Assembly (NCBI GenBank): GCA_903876665.1
Contig: CAIRAY010000183.1
Span: 1 to 64,000 of the forward strand
Source of the DNA: an uncultured Fibrobacterota bacterium
GTDB taxonomy: Bacteria > Fibrobacterota > Fibrobacteria > Fibrobacterales > Fibrobacteraceae
Reading direction: 5' to 3'
Length of the DNA stretch: 64,000 nucleotides
A program made the translations under genes and the position numbers. This document shows, piece after piece, positions 1 through 8,696 of the stretch. Each line of letters opens with the position of its first letter. Positions within the stretch are counted from its first letter, which is position 1. The notes under the pieces are model-generated. The model was not told where the DNA came from. It saw nothing but the letters and a program-made list of their open reading frames with translations, and made no database searches.

Positions 1-180
1 TCGGCGGTTACAGGCACATATCCACTGTGTGGAAAGGGCAAAGCCGCAAGTGGCCGAGCTTTGCATAGCTGCCAGTGGACCAAACGGGTAACTGGCAGCA
101 CATCGGTCGCCTGCGCGAGGGTGACAAAACCCTGAAAAAGCGGTGCAATTGATAAAATGTCATTTTAATGCGTAAGCCCT
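1..180. other. Folded intergenic DNA before alaS, function unknown
   Basis: No convincing gene. Several perfect inverted repeats follow each other: GCAAAGC (38-44) with GCTTTGC (58-64), GCTGCCAGT (68-76) with ACTGGCAGC (91-99), and AGGGT (118-122) with ACCCT (129-133). The string of stems suggests a structured RNA or the 3' part of an RNA gene cut by the window edge. It does not match the conserved cores I know for RNase P RNA, tmRNA, SRP RNA or 6S RNA. The strand is unknown. Confidence 0.4.
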
Positions 181-199
181 GGGCCAAGAAAGGGGTTAG

Positions 200-228
200 C
201 TGATTCATTGGCGGATGTTTTCTAAATT
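200..228 (+). promoter_or_regulatory. Candidate alaS promoter close to the start codon
   Basis: A TAAATT -10 box lies at 223-228 with a weak CTGATT -35 box at 200-205 and a 17-bp spacer. The ATG at 238 follows the -10 box by only 9 nt, so the transcript would have almost no 5' leader. There is no Shine-Dalgarno sequence before the ATG, which fits that reading. Confidence 0.4.
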
Positions 229-237
229 TGCTCCACT

Positions 238-2880
238 ATGAGCCAAAATACCCATCAAGTCCCCCGGACTTCCGTCGAAATTCGCGATTCCTTCATCAAG
301 TTCTTTGAAAGCAAGGGCCACCTCTTTGTGCGGTCCTCGCCTGTGGTTCCTCAGGATGATCCGACCCTGATGTTCATCAATGCGGGAATGAACCAGTTCA
401 AAGCCTGCTTCCTGGGCGACAATCCCAAAGCCTATAAGCGCGTGGCCAATTCCCAGAAGTGCATTCGCGTTTCGGGAAAACACAATGATTTGGATGAAGT
501 GGGCCGCGACACATACCATCACACCCTTTTTGAAATGCTCGGCAATTGGTCCTTTGGAGACTATTACAAGGAAGAGGCAATTACCTGGGCTTGGGAGCTT
601 TTGACCCAGGTTTGGCAACTTCCGGTGGACCGTCTCTTTGTGACGGTCTATGAGGACGATGACGAAGCGGCGCAAATCTGGACCCGCGTTTCGGGACTTC
701 CCCAGGACCGCATCATGCGCTTTGGCGCTAAGTCCAACTTCTGGGAAATGGGCGATACCGGCCCTTGCGGTCCTTGTACCGAAATTCATTTTGACAAGGG
801 CGATCTGGCTACGCAGGCGAGCACCTTCGCCGACCCCGAGAAGGGCGTAAACGGAACCAACGACCGCTACATCGAAATCTGGAACAATGTGTTCATGCAG
901 TTTGAACGCATTAGCACGGGCGAATTGCTTCCGCTCAAAAATAAGCATGTTGATACGGGCATGGGCTTTGAGCGCGTCTGCGCCATTTTGCAGAATGTTC
1001 GCTCCAATTATGATACGGATGTATTTACTCCACTTATCTCCAAAATCGCGGAGCTCTCCGGGGTCCCATACGCACAAGATATGTCCGGGATGCCTCACCG
1101 CGTCATCGCCGACCATCTCCGCGCCCTCTCCTTCGCTATTGCCGACGGCGCCCTTCCTTCCAACGAAGGGCGAGGCTACGTGCTGCGCCGTATCCTGCGT
1201 CGCGCGTCGCGCTACGCCCGCCTGCTCGGGCAAAAGGAAGCGATCATCTACAAGGTTGTTCCGGTTCTCGCCGAACTCATGGGCGACGCTTTCCCAGAAA
1301 TTCGCGAGCGTGCAAGCTTTGTGGCCGAAGTAATCCGTTCCGAAGAAGAGCGCTTCATCCGCACTTTGGATGCTGGCTTGGATCGTTTCGACAAGATCGC
1401 CGCAGAGCTGCAGGGCACCACCGTGATTGCGGGCGACAAGGTCTTTTTGTTATACGATACCTATGGATTTCCTCCGGACTTGACGCGCCTTCTCGCTGAA
1501 GAAAAGGGGCTTTCCATCGATGAGCCTGGTTTTGAAAAAAGCATGAACGAGCAAAAGGAGCGCGCCCGTGGCGCCCAGAAGCAGGTACTCAGCGCCGGCG
1601 GCTCCGAAGGCTGGACCATTTACGCCGAAGGTTCTACCGAGTTCCTGGGTTATGACTTGCCAAGCTGCGAAGTCAAGGTCCTGCGTTTCAGAGAAGATGC
1701 CGGCATGTTGTCCATTATTCTGGACCGCACACCCTTCTACGCCGAGAGCGGTGGCCAGGTAGGTGAACGGGGAAAGCTCGAAGGCAAGGGCCTCGAAATT
1801 GAAATCGTCGACACCATCAAGCTGAACGACATTTGGTTTCATCGTGCAAAGGTGACCAAGGGTGTCGCCAATGCCGAGACCATGGGCGATGTGTTTGTGG
1901 CGACCATCAATTCCGAGGAACGGGCCGCTGTTCGCAAAAATCATTCGGCCACCCATCTTTTGCAGTCTGCGCTGCAGAAGGTGATGGGTTCCCACGTGGC
2001 CCAGCAAGGCTCGCGGGTGGCTTCCGATATTCTGCGCTTTGACTTTACCGCACTGATCGCGCCAACCTGGGAACAATTGCTTGACGTAGAAAACTTGGTG
2101 AACGCCCAGATCCAGGCCTGCCTGCCCGTGCGTTGCGATAAAATGGGCATTGCCGAGGCCCAAAAGTCTGGAGCCATGGCGCTCTTTGGCGAAAAATATG
2201 GCGATGTGGTCCGGGTCATTGGCATGGGGTCCTTCTCCAAGGAACTTTGTGGTGGCCTGCATGTTTCCAACACGGGTGAAATCGGATCCTTCCGCATTTT
2301 GACCGAGGCGAGTGTTTCTGCAGGCGTGCGTCGCATTGAAGCCACCACGGCGTTTGGTGCTTTGGCCAAGGCCCGCGAGGAATCTGGAATCGTAGCGGCG
2401 TTGCGTGATCGCCTGCGTTGCAAGACCGAACAGGTTCTGGAGCGTCTCGAGGCTTCTTCGGAAAACACCCGTAAACTGGAAAAGGAGCTCGCCAGCCTCA
2501 AAAGCCAGGTGGCTCAAGCCAAGGCGGGCGATTTGCTCGTCAACCCCGCCGAGGTCAAGGGCGTCCAGGTTTGGACCATCAACACCCAAGTTTCCCCCGA
2601 GGAATTCTCCGCGATTCTGGATGGCGTGCAGACGAAGCTTTCCTTAGGCGTGGCCGTGCTTGCGAACACCCAGTCCGACGCCGGGGCGATCGCGGTGGTG
2701 GTTCATCCGGAACTGGTGAAAAAGGGCGTCAAGGCCGGCGACTTGATCAAGAAGCTCGCGGAGATTTGCGGTGGCCGTGGTGGTGGTCGTCCGGACCGAG
2801 CCCAGGCCGGAACGCGCGAGCCCGCGAAAATTGCGGACGCCGTGCAGGCAAGTGCCGAGCTGATTGCCTCGCTGCTGTAA
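238..2880 (+). CDS. alaS: Alanine--tRNA ligase
   Basis: Charges tRNA-Ala with alanine in the cytoplasm and edits mischarged Ser/Gly-tRNA. At 880 aa it is the normal family length. The class II catalytic core is N-terminal (RDTYHHTLFEML near residues 90-101). The editing domain has the HxxxH zinc motif in NHSATHLL (about 567-574) and the CGGLH motif near 671. The C-terminal DHHA1 domain ends in the glycine-rich GGRGGGRPDRA segment near 845. The ATG at 238 gives the expected N-terminus ahead of EIRDSFIKFFESKGH. A rho-independent terminator follows, so it is probably a single-gene unit. Confidence 0.98.
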   Translation: MSQNTHQVPRTSVEIRDSFIKFFESKGHLFVRSSPVVPQDDPTLMFINAGMNQFKACFLGDNPKAYKRVANSQKCIRVSGKHNDLDEVGRDTYHHTLFEMLGNWSFGDYYKEEAITWAWELLTQVWQLPVDRLFVTVYEDDDEAAQIWTRVSGLPQDRIMRFGAKSNFWEMGDTGPCGPCTEIHFDKGDLATQASTFADPEKGVNGTNDRYIEIWNNVFMQFERISTGELLPLKNKHVDTGMGFERVCAILQNVRSNYDTDVFTPLISKIAELSGVPYAQDMSGMPHRVIADHLRALSFAIADGALPSNEGRGYVLRRILRRASRYARLLGQKEAIIYKVVPVLAELMGDAFPEIRERASFVAEVIRSEEERFIRTLDAGLDRFDKIAAELQGTTVIAGDKVFLLYDTYGFPPDLTRLLAEEKGLSIDEPGFEKSMNEQKERARGAQKQVLSAGGSEGWTIYAEGSTEFLGYDLPSCEVKVLRFREDAGMLSIILDRTPFYAESGGQVGERGKLEGKGLEIEIVDTIKLNDIWFHRAKVTKGVANAETMGDVFVATINSEERAAVRKNHSATHLLQSALQKVMGSHVAQQGSRVASDILRFDFTALIAPTWEQLLDVENLVNAQIQACLPVRCDKMGIAEAQKSGAMALFGEKYGDVVRVIGMGSFSKELCGGLHVSNTGEIGSFRILTEASVSAGVRRIEATTAFGALAKAREESGIVAALRDRLRCKTEQVLERLEASSENTRKLEKELASLKSQVAQAKAGDLLVNPAEVKGVQVWTINTQVSPEEFSAILDGVQTKLSLGVAVLANTQSDAGAIAVVVHPELVKKGVKAGDLIKKLAEICGGRGGGRPDRAQAGTREPAKIADAVQASAELIASLL

Positions 2881-2906
2881 ATTGAAATTCACCCCAATCA
2901 TTATTC

Positions 2907-2935
2907 AAAAGCCTCCTTTGCCGGGGGCTTTTTTT
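2907..2935 (+). terminator. Rho-independent terminator of alaS
   Basis: AAAAGCCTCC pairs with GGGGGCTTTT (one G-U pair) around a short TTTGCC loop, and the distal arm runs into seven T residues. It starts 27 nt after the alaS stop. Confidence 0.85.
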
Positions 2936-2946
2936 GCGTAGCAGGG

Positions 2947-2962
2947 TGTGACTCCAGTCACA
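2947..2962. promoter_or_regulatory. CRP/FNR-type palindrome
   Basis: TGTGACTCCAGTCACA is an exact TGTGA-N6-TCACA palindrome, the consensus bound by CRP-family regulators. It lies between the alaS terminator and the GGGP synthase gene, centred about 75 nt before the chosen ATG at 3030. The regulator is not in this window, so the assignment rests on the motif and its position. Confidence 0.5.
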
Positions 2963-3029
2963 AAAATGTGGATAAATGATTTTTGGGGGTAGCACAGACC
3001 AATCCAATGGAATTACATTTAGTGCCCTC

Positions 3030-3782
3030 ATGATTGGAAAGATCGAAACAACCCTGAACGAACAGATCGACCGGCGCGGTGCGCTGTTCGCCGTTCTGCT
3101 GGATCCCGACACATCGGACCAAGGCGCCCTCCTCAAGGCGGGTTCCATGGCTGTCGAGAACGGTGCCGACCTGCTTCTGGTGGGTGGTTCCTTTATGGGC
3201 AACCCGAATTTACCCAAGCAAATCCTGGAACTTAAGGCCAAGTTGCCCGTTCCTGTCATTTTGTTTCCCGGTGGTTCTTCGCAAGTCGTTCCCGGTTTTG
3301 ACGCCATTTTATTTACCACCTTGGTGAGTGGCCGCAACCCCCAGTACCTGATTGAAGAACAGGTCCGTGGTGGCATCCTAATCAAGGCCTACGGAATTGA
3401 AGCCATTCCTACAGCGTACGCACTGGTCAACAGCGGTCGAGCCACTGCAGTCGAATATATTTCCAACACCCGTCCCATTCCTGCCGATAAGCCCAAGCTT
3501 TCCATGGTACATGCCATTGCCGCCGAGCTGATGGGTATGCGCTGGATCTACCTTGAAGCGGGTAGCGGGGCCGAAAATCCGGTTCCGCCGGAACATATCG
3601 CCTATACCAGAAAGGCGACAGGACTCCGCATCATTACCGGTGGTGGCCTGGTCACCCCCGAAATGGCAGCCCAACGCGTGGCGGCCGGTGCCCATGTCAT
3701 TGTGACCGGTACCATTTGGGAAAAGGTCAGCGACCCCGGCCTGGTCCGCGAGTTCGCCTCGGCAATCCATACCAAGGGCTAA
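3030..3782 (+). CDS. Geranylgeranylglyceryl/heptaprenylglyceryl phosphate synthase (bacterial group II)
   Basis: Predicted to join a polyprenyl diphosphate to sn-glycerol-1-phosphate, the first ether-lipid step in archaea. The 250-aa TIM-barrel protein shows the family signatures FAVLLDPDTSD (about 19-29), VGGSFMGN (about 50-57), YLEAGSGAE (about 172-180) and ITGGGLVTPE (about 202-211). An earlier in-frame ATG at 2976 would add 18 residues with no family match, so 3030 is preferred. Homologues occur in FCB-group bacteria. No glycerol-1-phosphate dehydrogenase or second prenyltransferase is nearby, so the end product cannot be deduced here. A CRP-like palindrome lies upstream. Confidence 0.88.
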   Translation: MIGKIETTLNEQIDRRGALFAVLLDPDTSDQGALLKAGSMAVENGADLLLVGGSFMGNPNLPKQILELKAKLPVPVILFPGGSSQVVPGFDAILFTTLVSGRNPQYLIEEQVRGGILIKAYGIEAIPTAYALVNSGRATAVEYISNTRPIPADKPKLSMVHAIAAELMGMRWIYLEAGSGAENPVPPEHIAYTRKATGLRIITGGGLVTPEMAAQRVAAGAHVIVTGTIWEKVSDPGLVREFASAIHTKG

Positions 3783-3792
3783 GCGCCAGCCA

Positions 3793-3827
3793 TTCTCGGA
3801 CCTTTCCGTATACGGAGGTACCGAGAA
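3793..3827. other. Long near-perfect hairpin after the GGGP synthase gene
   Basis: TTCTCGG pairs with CCGAGAA, ACC with GGT past a one-base bulge, and the centre TCCGTATACGGA is fully self-complementary. It starts 11 nt after the stop codon. No T-run follows, so it is not a textbook terminator. It could be an mRNA 3' stabiliser, a factor-dependent terminator or a DNA palindrome. Confidence 0.55.
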
Positions 3828-3896
3828 ATTCCCCCAATAGCCTTTCAGATGGCTCATTTTGAATTATATTTCGCAAACTGACTTAGCTTAAACCTT

Positions 3897-3927
3897 GCCC
3901 TGTTTCCATTTTTGGACGGGGCTTTTT
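3897..3927 (+). terminator. Terminator-like hairpin just before the importer operon
   Basis: GCCCTG...TCC pairs with GGACGGGGC (one G-U pair, small TT bulge) and is followed by TTTTT. It ends 14 nt before the ATG of the solute-binding protein. It may end GGGP synthase transcription or act as an attenuator for the importer operon. Which one depends on an unmapped start site. Confidence 0.5.
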
Positions 3928-3941
3928 GAAGAGAGGAATCA

Positions 3942-5783
3942 ATGAGAGGCATGAACAAATTTGGCATCTCCTTGGCGATTACTGGACTCGTCCTACTCGC
4001 TGGCTGTAAGGATGACAAGCAAGCACAGACTCAAGGTCAAGACGATAGCGCCGCCGGGGGCTTCCCTCGTGGCAAGTCCTTGTACCTAGCCGGTTCCCAA
4101 TGGGGCGATCCAAGCACCTTCAATCCTCTTGCAGAAAGCTGGCAAGCGGCCTGGCCCGTTTCCGATCGCTTCAATTTGATGTACGAACCGCTCATCAATT
4201 ACAATTCCCAGACCGGTAAGTTCGAACCATTGCTCGGTACACTAGTTCTCTCCGATGCAGACAGCATTGTGGTCGATATCAACCCTACTGCGAAGTGGTC
4301 TGACGGCAAGCCTGTCGTGTCCACCGATGTCAAATTTATTTTTGAATTGGGCCGTCGCTTCAAGGGCGCTGCCACTGGTTTTGCCATCGAATTCATCTCC
4401 GGCATCAATGTCGACACCGTTGAAGCCAATGGTGCCAAGGTTGAACGTTTGAGCTTCCTCGTGGACAAAAAGGGTCGCAACAATCCTCTCGTGATCCTGG
4501 ACTTGTTGCAAGCAATCCGCATCGTCCCATCCCATGTTTTTGAAGCCTTGCTGACCGCCAACAAGAACGACTTGGCTGAAGTACAAAAGCTTAAGATCGA
4601 TAGCGTTCCAGTGGTCTCGGGCCCTTACCAGCTTGATTCCTACTCCAACGAAAAAATCGTAATCAAGCGTCGCGCGGACTATTGGGGAAACGCAAGTCTT
4701 CATCAGGGCAAGCTCCCCGTTCCTCTTTTTGTGATCCATCCGATCTACAAGAGCAACGATCATTTTGCCATTGCATTGCAAAAGGGTGACATTGATGCTT
4801 CGCAAACCTTCATTCCTCGCATCTGGCTCAAGAAAAAGGACAAGGTCCAGACTTGGATGGATCAAGCTCCTTATTTCGTTTCCGGTGCCATGCCCATCCT
4901 GTTGATCAATACCACCAAGGCCCCTCTGAACAGCAAATTGTTCCGTCGTGCCATGGCTGCTGCGATTTCTTATTCCTCCATCAAGGAGCTCGCGGTTTCG
5001 GGTTATTCTCCCGACATTCAGCCTGGCCTCATCATGGCTTCATCGCCGCTTGAGTCCAAGTACTTCGTTGCTGAGGACGCAAAAGCTCGTGGCGTGCTTT
5101 TCAATCTCGACAGTGCCAAGGCTCTCGTTGCCGCTGCAGGCGTCAAGTCCGTGTTCAAAGCCGATGGAACTCTTGACTATATGACCGACAAGGCTGGTAA
5201 AAAGCTCCCAACCCTCACCATCAAGGCTCCTGCTGGCTGGTCTGACTGGGAAGCGACCGTTACGATCGCCGTCAAGGGCCTGCGCGAAGCCGGTATTGAT
5301 GTGCGTGAAGGCTTTGTGGATGCTGGTCTTTACTGGCCCGCTCTTCCTGCCGGTGACTTTGACTTGATCATGCACAAGCCCGCCTCCGCAGTGACCCCAT
5401 CTCTCCCCTGGAGCCGCTTTGATGCGGTGATGTCCTCGCGTAACTGGAAGCCCATCGGCGGTGGCAGCAGCATGAACGAAAATCAAGGTCGCTACAACAG
5501 CCCCAAGTCCAAGGAATACAATTCCAAGGTCGACAGCTTGCTGAAGGTCATTCCTATTACTGCGGATGAGGTGGCTCTTAAGGCTGCTTACGCCGAACTG
5601 AACCGCATCTTTATGGATGACCAGCCCGCCATTCCTCTTTGCTACCTCCCAGAACAGTTCTATGAGTTCAGCGTTGCTCATTGGACCAACTGGCCGAGCG
5701 AAAAGAATCCATACGGTCCCGCTCAGCTGCCTATGGTGAGCGCAGGTACCAACTCTCTCTGGCAGTTGCAGCCCGTCCAATAA
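3942..5783 (+). CDS. Peptide-type ABC transporter substrate-binding lipoprotein (SBP_bac_5 family)
   Basis: Captures a peptide-like ligand outside the inner membrane and hands it to the permeases encoded next. The signal peptide ends in lipobox LLAGC with the lipidated cysteine at residue 22. The rest resembles the family 5 extracellular solute-binding fold, with the early MYEPLINYN segment typical of it. The family norm is about 520-600 aa and this one is 613 aa. The ATG at 3942 has the purine-rich GAGAGGA 5 nt upstream; the second ATG at 3951 would sit too close to any ribosome site. Ligand unknown. First gene of a five-gene operon ending at 9468. Confidence 0.9.
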   Translation: MRGMNKFGISLAITGLVLLAGCKDDKQAQTQGQDDSAAGGFPRGKSLYLAGSQWGDPSTFNPLAESWQAAWPVSDRFNLMYEPLINYNSQTGKFEPLLGTLVLSDADSIVVDINPTAKWSDGKPVVSTDVKFIFELGRRFKGAATGFAIEFISGINVDTVEANGAKVERLSFLVDKKGRNNPLVILDLLQAIRIVPSHVFEALLTANKNDLAEVQKLKIDSVPVVSGPYQLDSYSNEKIVIKRRADYWGNASLHQGKLPVPLFVIHPIYKSNDHFAIALQKGDIDASQTFIPRIWLKKKDKVQTWMDQAPYFVSGAMPILLINTTKAPLNSKLFRRAMAAAISYSSIKELAVSGYSPDIQPGLIMASSPLESKYFVAEDAKARGVLFNLDSAKALVAAAGVKSVFKADGTLDYMTDKAGKKLPTLTIKAPAGWSDWEATVTIAVKGLREAGIDVREGFVDAGLYWPALPAGDFDLIMHKPASAVTPSLPWSRFDAVMSSRNWKPIGGGSSMNENQGRYNSPKSKEYNSKVDSLLKVIPITADEVALKAAYAELNRIFMDDQPAIPLCYLPEQFYEFSVAHWTNWPSEKNPYGPAQLPMVSAGTNSLWQLQPVQ

Positions 5784-5792
5784 GGATCCAAC

Positions 5793-6866
5793 ATGCTCAA
5801 GCAGTACCCGACACTTCGATATATCCTACAGCGGGGGGTGTGGTATTTCCTCACCTTCTTGGTAGCGATTGCGATCAATTTTATCCTTCCTCGTCTTGGC
5901 GACCGCAATCCGGTTGACATCATGATGGCCAAGGCCTCTCAAGGTCTTTCCGACGAAGCCGTCAAGGAAAAGCGCGAGTCCTTTGAAAAGGAATTCGGCT
6001 TGATCGAAGTGACTGCCGAAGGCAAGATCATTCATGATGCCAACGGTAAAACGGTCAAGGTGTCGGGCTTTAATCAGTTCCTGAACTATCTCAAAATGAC
6101 CCTTTCGGGTGATCTTGGGAAGTCGATCCAAAAGTATCCAAAGAATGTTTCCGATATCATTATCGAAGCCGTTCCTTGGACGCTGGCATTGCAGTTCCCT
6201 TCCATTCTCCTCGGCTGGATTTTTGGAAACGTCCTGGGAGCCCTTGCTGCGTACCGCCGTGGCGTTTTTGACCGGGTCATCTTCCCCATGGCCTTGTTTA
6301 TGAGTTCCGTACCGTTCTTCGTGTTCGGTATGGTGCTGGTTTACTGGTTTGCTGTTGTCCTGGGTTGGTTCCCCGCCATGGAGGCCTATTCGGGCGCACT
6401 CAATCCCAGCTTATCCCTTGAATTCATTGGATCCATGGGCTATCACTATGTTCTTCCGTTCTTCTCCATTTTCTTGATTCTTGCTGGTGGTCAGGCCATC
6501 GGTATGCGCTCCATGGGCATCTATGAATTGGGCACCGATTACATCAAGTACGCGAAGTGGCTTGGCCTTAAAGAAACAAAAATTCTTTCCTACCTGTTCC
6601 GCAACGCCATGTTGCCGCAGTTGACGGGTCTAGCCCTATCCATCGGTTCCATGGTGGGTGGTGCTTTGATTACTGAGATGATCTTTTCGTACCCAGGTTT
6701 GGGAATGGCCATGCTTACAGCGATTGGAAGCAACGACTACACAGTGATTCAAGGTTGCACGCTTCTGGTAACCACGAGCGTCCTTGTCGCGAACTTCTCG
6801 GTGGATATTATGATCGGCTTCCTTGACCCCCGCGTCAAGGCCGGTATGCAGATGGGAGGCAAATAA
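5793..6866 (+). CDS. ABC transporter permease, DppB/OppB type
   Basis: First inner-membrane subunit of the importer. It starts with a TM helix (YFLTFLVAIAINFILP), has a periplasmic segment of about 100 residues and then several TM helices. The permease EAA-like cytoplasmic loop around residues 243-272 includes YIKYAKWLGLKETKI and contacts the ATPase subunits. Length 357 aa is slightly above the usual 310-340 because of the periplasmic segment. Its stop codon shares one base with the next start (TAATG), so translation is probably coupled. Confidence 0.93.
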   Translation: MLKQYPTLRYILQRGVWYFLTFLVAIAINFILPRLGDRNPVDIMMAKASQGLSDEAVKEKRESFEKEFGLIEVTAEGKIIHDANGKTVKVSGFNQFLNYLKMTLSGDLGKSIQKYPKNVSDIIIEAVPWTLALQFPSILLGWIFGNVLGALAAYRRGVFDRVIFPMALFMSSVPFFVFGMVLVYWFAVVLGWFPAMEAYSGALNPSLSLEFIGSMGYHYVLPFFSIFLILAGGQAIGMRSMGIYELGTDYIKYAKWLGLKETKILSYLFRNAMLPQLTGLALSIGSMVGGALITEMIFSYPGLGMAMLTAIGSNDYTVIQGCTLLVTTSVLVANFSVDIMIGFLDPRVKAGMQMGGK

Positions 6867-7705
6867 TGAAGTTATTGCGTAATCTTTTGAAGTCTCCAAT
6901 GTTCGTTATCGGAGCCGTGTTGTTTTTTGGCACCATTCTGTTTGCCATATTTGCACCTTTTTTCATCGATTTGAAAACTGCAATGGATCGTGTGGGCGGG
7001 CAGTATCTGGAGCCCAGTGGAAGCTTTTGGCTGGGTACCGATGACTTGGGTCGGGACTATGTGAAGCTTCTTTTGCAGGGCCTGCGTTCCTCGCTTTATG
7101 TTGGTTTCTTGGCCGGTGTTTTGGCGACGACCGTCGGAACTCTGGTGGGGATCTACGGTGGTTTCAAGGGTGGGATCATTGACGATATTTTGAACATGTT
7201 TACCAACTTGTTCATTGTGATTCCTTCCTTTGTGGTTTTGATTCTTGTCAGCGCAAGTCTCGAACAAGGTCGCTCCTTGACCATTATTGCCTTGTTGATT
7301 GGTGCGACCACTTGGCCTTGGACGGCTCGTTCGGTTCGTGCCCAGGCGTCGAGCCTAAAGTCCCGTGACCACATTTCGCTCGCCCGAATCAACGGAGCCA
7401 ACACACTACAGATCATTTATAAGCATATCCTGCCATATCTGGCTTCCTATGTGTTCATGGTCTTTATTATGCAGGTGGCTTCGGGCATTCTTTCCGAATC
7501 TGCGATCAGTATGATTGGACTAGGCCCCATGGATAACGTTTCCCTCGGAGTGATTTTGAATCAGGCAAAAAATGCGGGCGCGCTCGGTGATGGAATTTGG
7601 TGGGGTATTTTCCCTGCTTCAATTATTATCACTGTTATCGTGTTTGCGCTATTCCTGATCAACAACTCCATGGAAGGCGTCTTCAACCCACGTCTGCGCA
7701 AGTAA
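6866..7705 (+). CDS. ABC transporter permease, DppC/OppC type
   Basis: Second permease, 279 aa, pairing with the DppB-type subunit. An N-terminal TM helix is followed by the FWLGTDDLGRDYVKLLLQG motif (about 52-70), a hallmark of this subfamily. Five further TM helices follow. The EAA-type loop (SRDHISLARINGANTLQII) sits near residues 165-185. The start ATG overlaps the preceding stop. Confidence 0.93.
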   Translation: MKLLRNLLKSPMFVIGAVLFFGTILFAIFAPFFIDLKTAMDRVGGQYLEPSGSFWLGTDDLGRDYVKLLLQGLRSSLYVGFLAGVLATTVGTLVGIYGGFKGGIIDDILNMFTNLFIVIPSFVVLILVSASLEQGRSLTIIALLIGATTWPWTARSVRAQASSLKSRDHISLARINGANTLQIIYKHILPYLASYVFMVFIMQVASGILSESAISMIGLGPMDNVSLGVILNQAKNAGALGDGIWWGIFPASIIITVIVFALFLINNSMEGVFNPRLRK

Positions 7706-7715
7706 GTAGGTGCAC

Positions 7716-8696
7716 ATGTCCGCTATTTTCGAAGTAGAAAATCTGAGCCTCCATTACCTGTCGCGTTGGGGACAGAAAATTCATGCCGTTACCGATGTTT
7801 CTTTCTCAATGAAGAAGGGAGAAATTTTGGGAATTGCTGGCGAGTCTGGATGTGGAAAATCCACATTGGTGAACGGTTTGATGGGTCTATTTATTCCGCC
7901 ACTTTACCCGACCTCGGGTGATGTCCGTGTGAATGGCGAGTCCTTGATGAATCGGACTCCGCAGGACATTCGTAGCAATATTTTGTCCCGCAAAGTGTCC
8001 ATGATCCCCCAAGGTGCGTTCAATGCGTTGAACCCAACCCGCAAGGTCAAGGATATCGCCGCGGATGTGATCGTTGCGCATTTGCAGAAGGGTGGCGTTA
8101 CCCGCAAGGAATCCTACGATCTTTTGCGCGAACGTTTTGACCTGTTTGGCATGGACACCGAGCGGATTTTGAATTCGTTCCCGATTCAGCTGACCGCAGG
8201 TGAACGCCAGCGTTCTGTTATCGGGATTTCAACCTTGCTGAATCCTCAGATGGTGATTGCGGACGAGCCCACTTCTGCGCTCGATGTAAGCACGCAAAAG
8301 GTTGTGATCAAAATGATTTTCGATTTGCTCGAAAAGAATATTTTCTCAACCATGATTTTTATCACGCATGAGCTCCCCTTGTTGCGTCATGTCGCAGATA
8401 ATATCGGCATCATGTATGCAGGCGAGTTTGTGGAATACGGCACGGCGGAACAAATCGTGTTCGACCCCCGTCATCCATACACCAAGGCTTTGATGGGCGC
8501 CATGTTGAGCGCCGAGCCAGGTCAGCGCGAAAAGAAGCCCGTTGCCATTGAAGGCGCTCCGCCCAGCTTGGCAAAGATCATTAGTGGCTGTCGTTTTGCG
8601 GAGCGTTGCCCCTCTGCCCGTCCCGATTGTAAACTCCGAAGCCAAGCGATTCGCATGGTAGCCGGACGCCAGGTGAGGTGCGAATATGCCGACTAA
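7716..8696 (+). CDS. Oligopeptide ABC transporter ATP-binding protein, DppD/OppD type
   Basis: One of two ATPases driving the importer. Walker A GESGCGKST lies near residue 42 and Walker B MVIADEPTSALD near 179. The ABC signature is LTAGERQ instead of the usual LSGGxxQ, a variant seen in one half of asymmetric Opp/Dpp pairs. The C-terminal oligopeptide-transporter extension has the cysteine cluster GCRFAERCPSARPDC. The ATG at 7716 is chosen over GTG 7710 because TAGG lies a proper distance upstream. It overlaps the next gene by 11 nt. Confidence 0.92.
   Translation: MSAIFEVENLSLHYLSRWGQKIHAVTDVSFSMKKGEILGIAGESGCGKSTLVNGLMGLFIPPLYPTSGDVRVNGESLMNRTPQDIRSNILSRKVSMIPQGAFNALNPTRKVKDIAADVIVAHLQKGGVTRKESYDLLRERFDLFGMDTERILNSFPIQLTAGERQRSVIGISTLLNPQMVIADEPTSALDVSTQKVVIKMIFDLLEKNIFSTMIFITHELPLLRHVADNIGIMYAGEFVEYGTAEQIVFDPRHPYTKALMGAMLSAEPGQREKKPVAIEGAPPSLAKIISGCRFAERCPSARPDCKLRSQAIRMVAGRQVRCEYAD

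Noticed and set aside
1-120. Cobalamin riboswitch upstream of alaS (CCACTG, GGAAAGG and GCCAGTGGACC resemble parts of the B12 motif).
   Set aside because: The B12 box consensus is not met, the order and spacing of elements do not fit, and the GCCAGT is explained by a simple hairpin.
205-1233. Long minus-strand open frames opposite alaS (also 1450-2589).
   Set aside because: They are fully antisense to a certain gene, with no ribosome site and no recognisable domain; third-position bias of alaS explains them.
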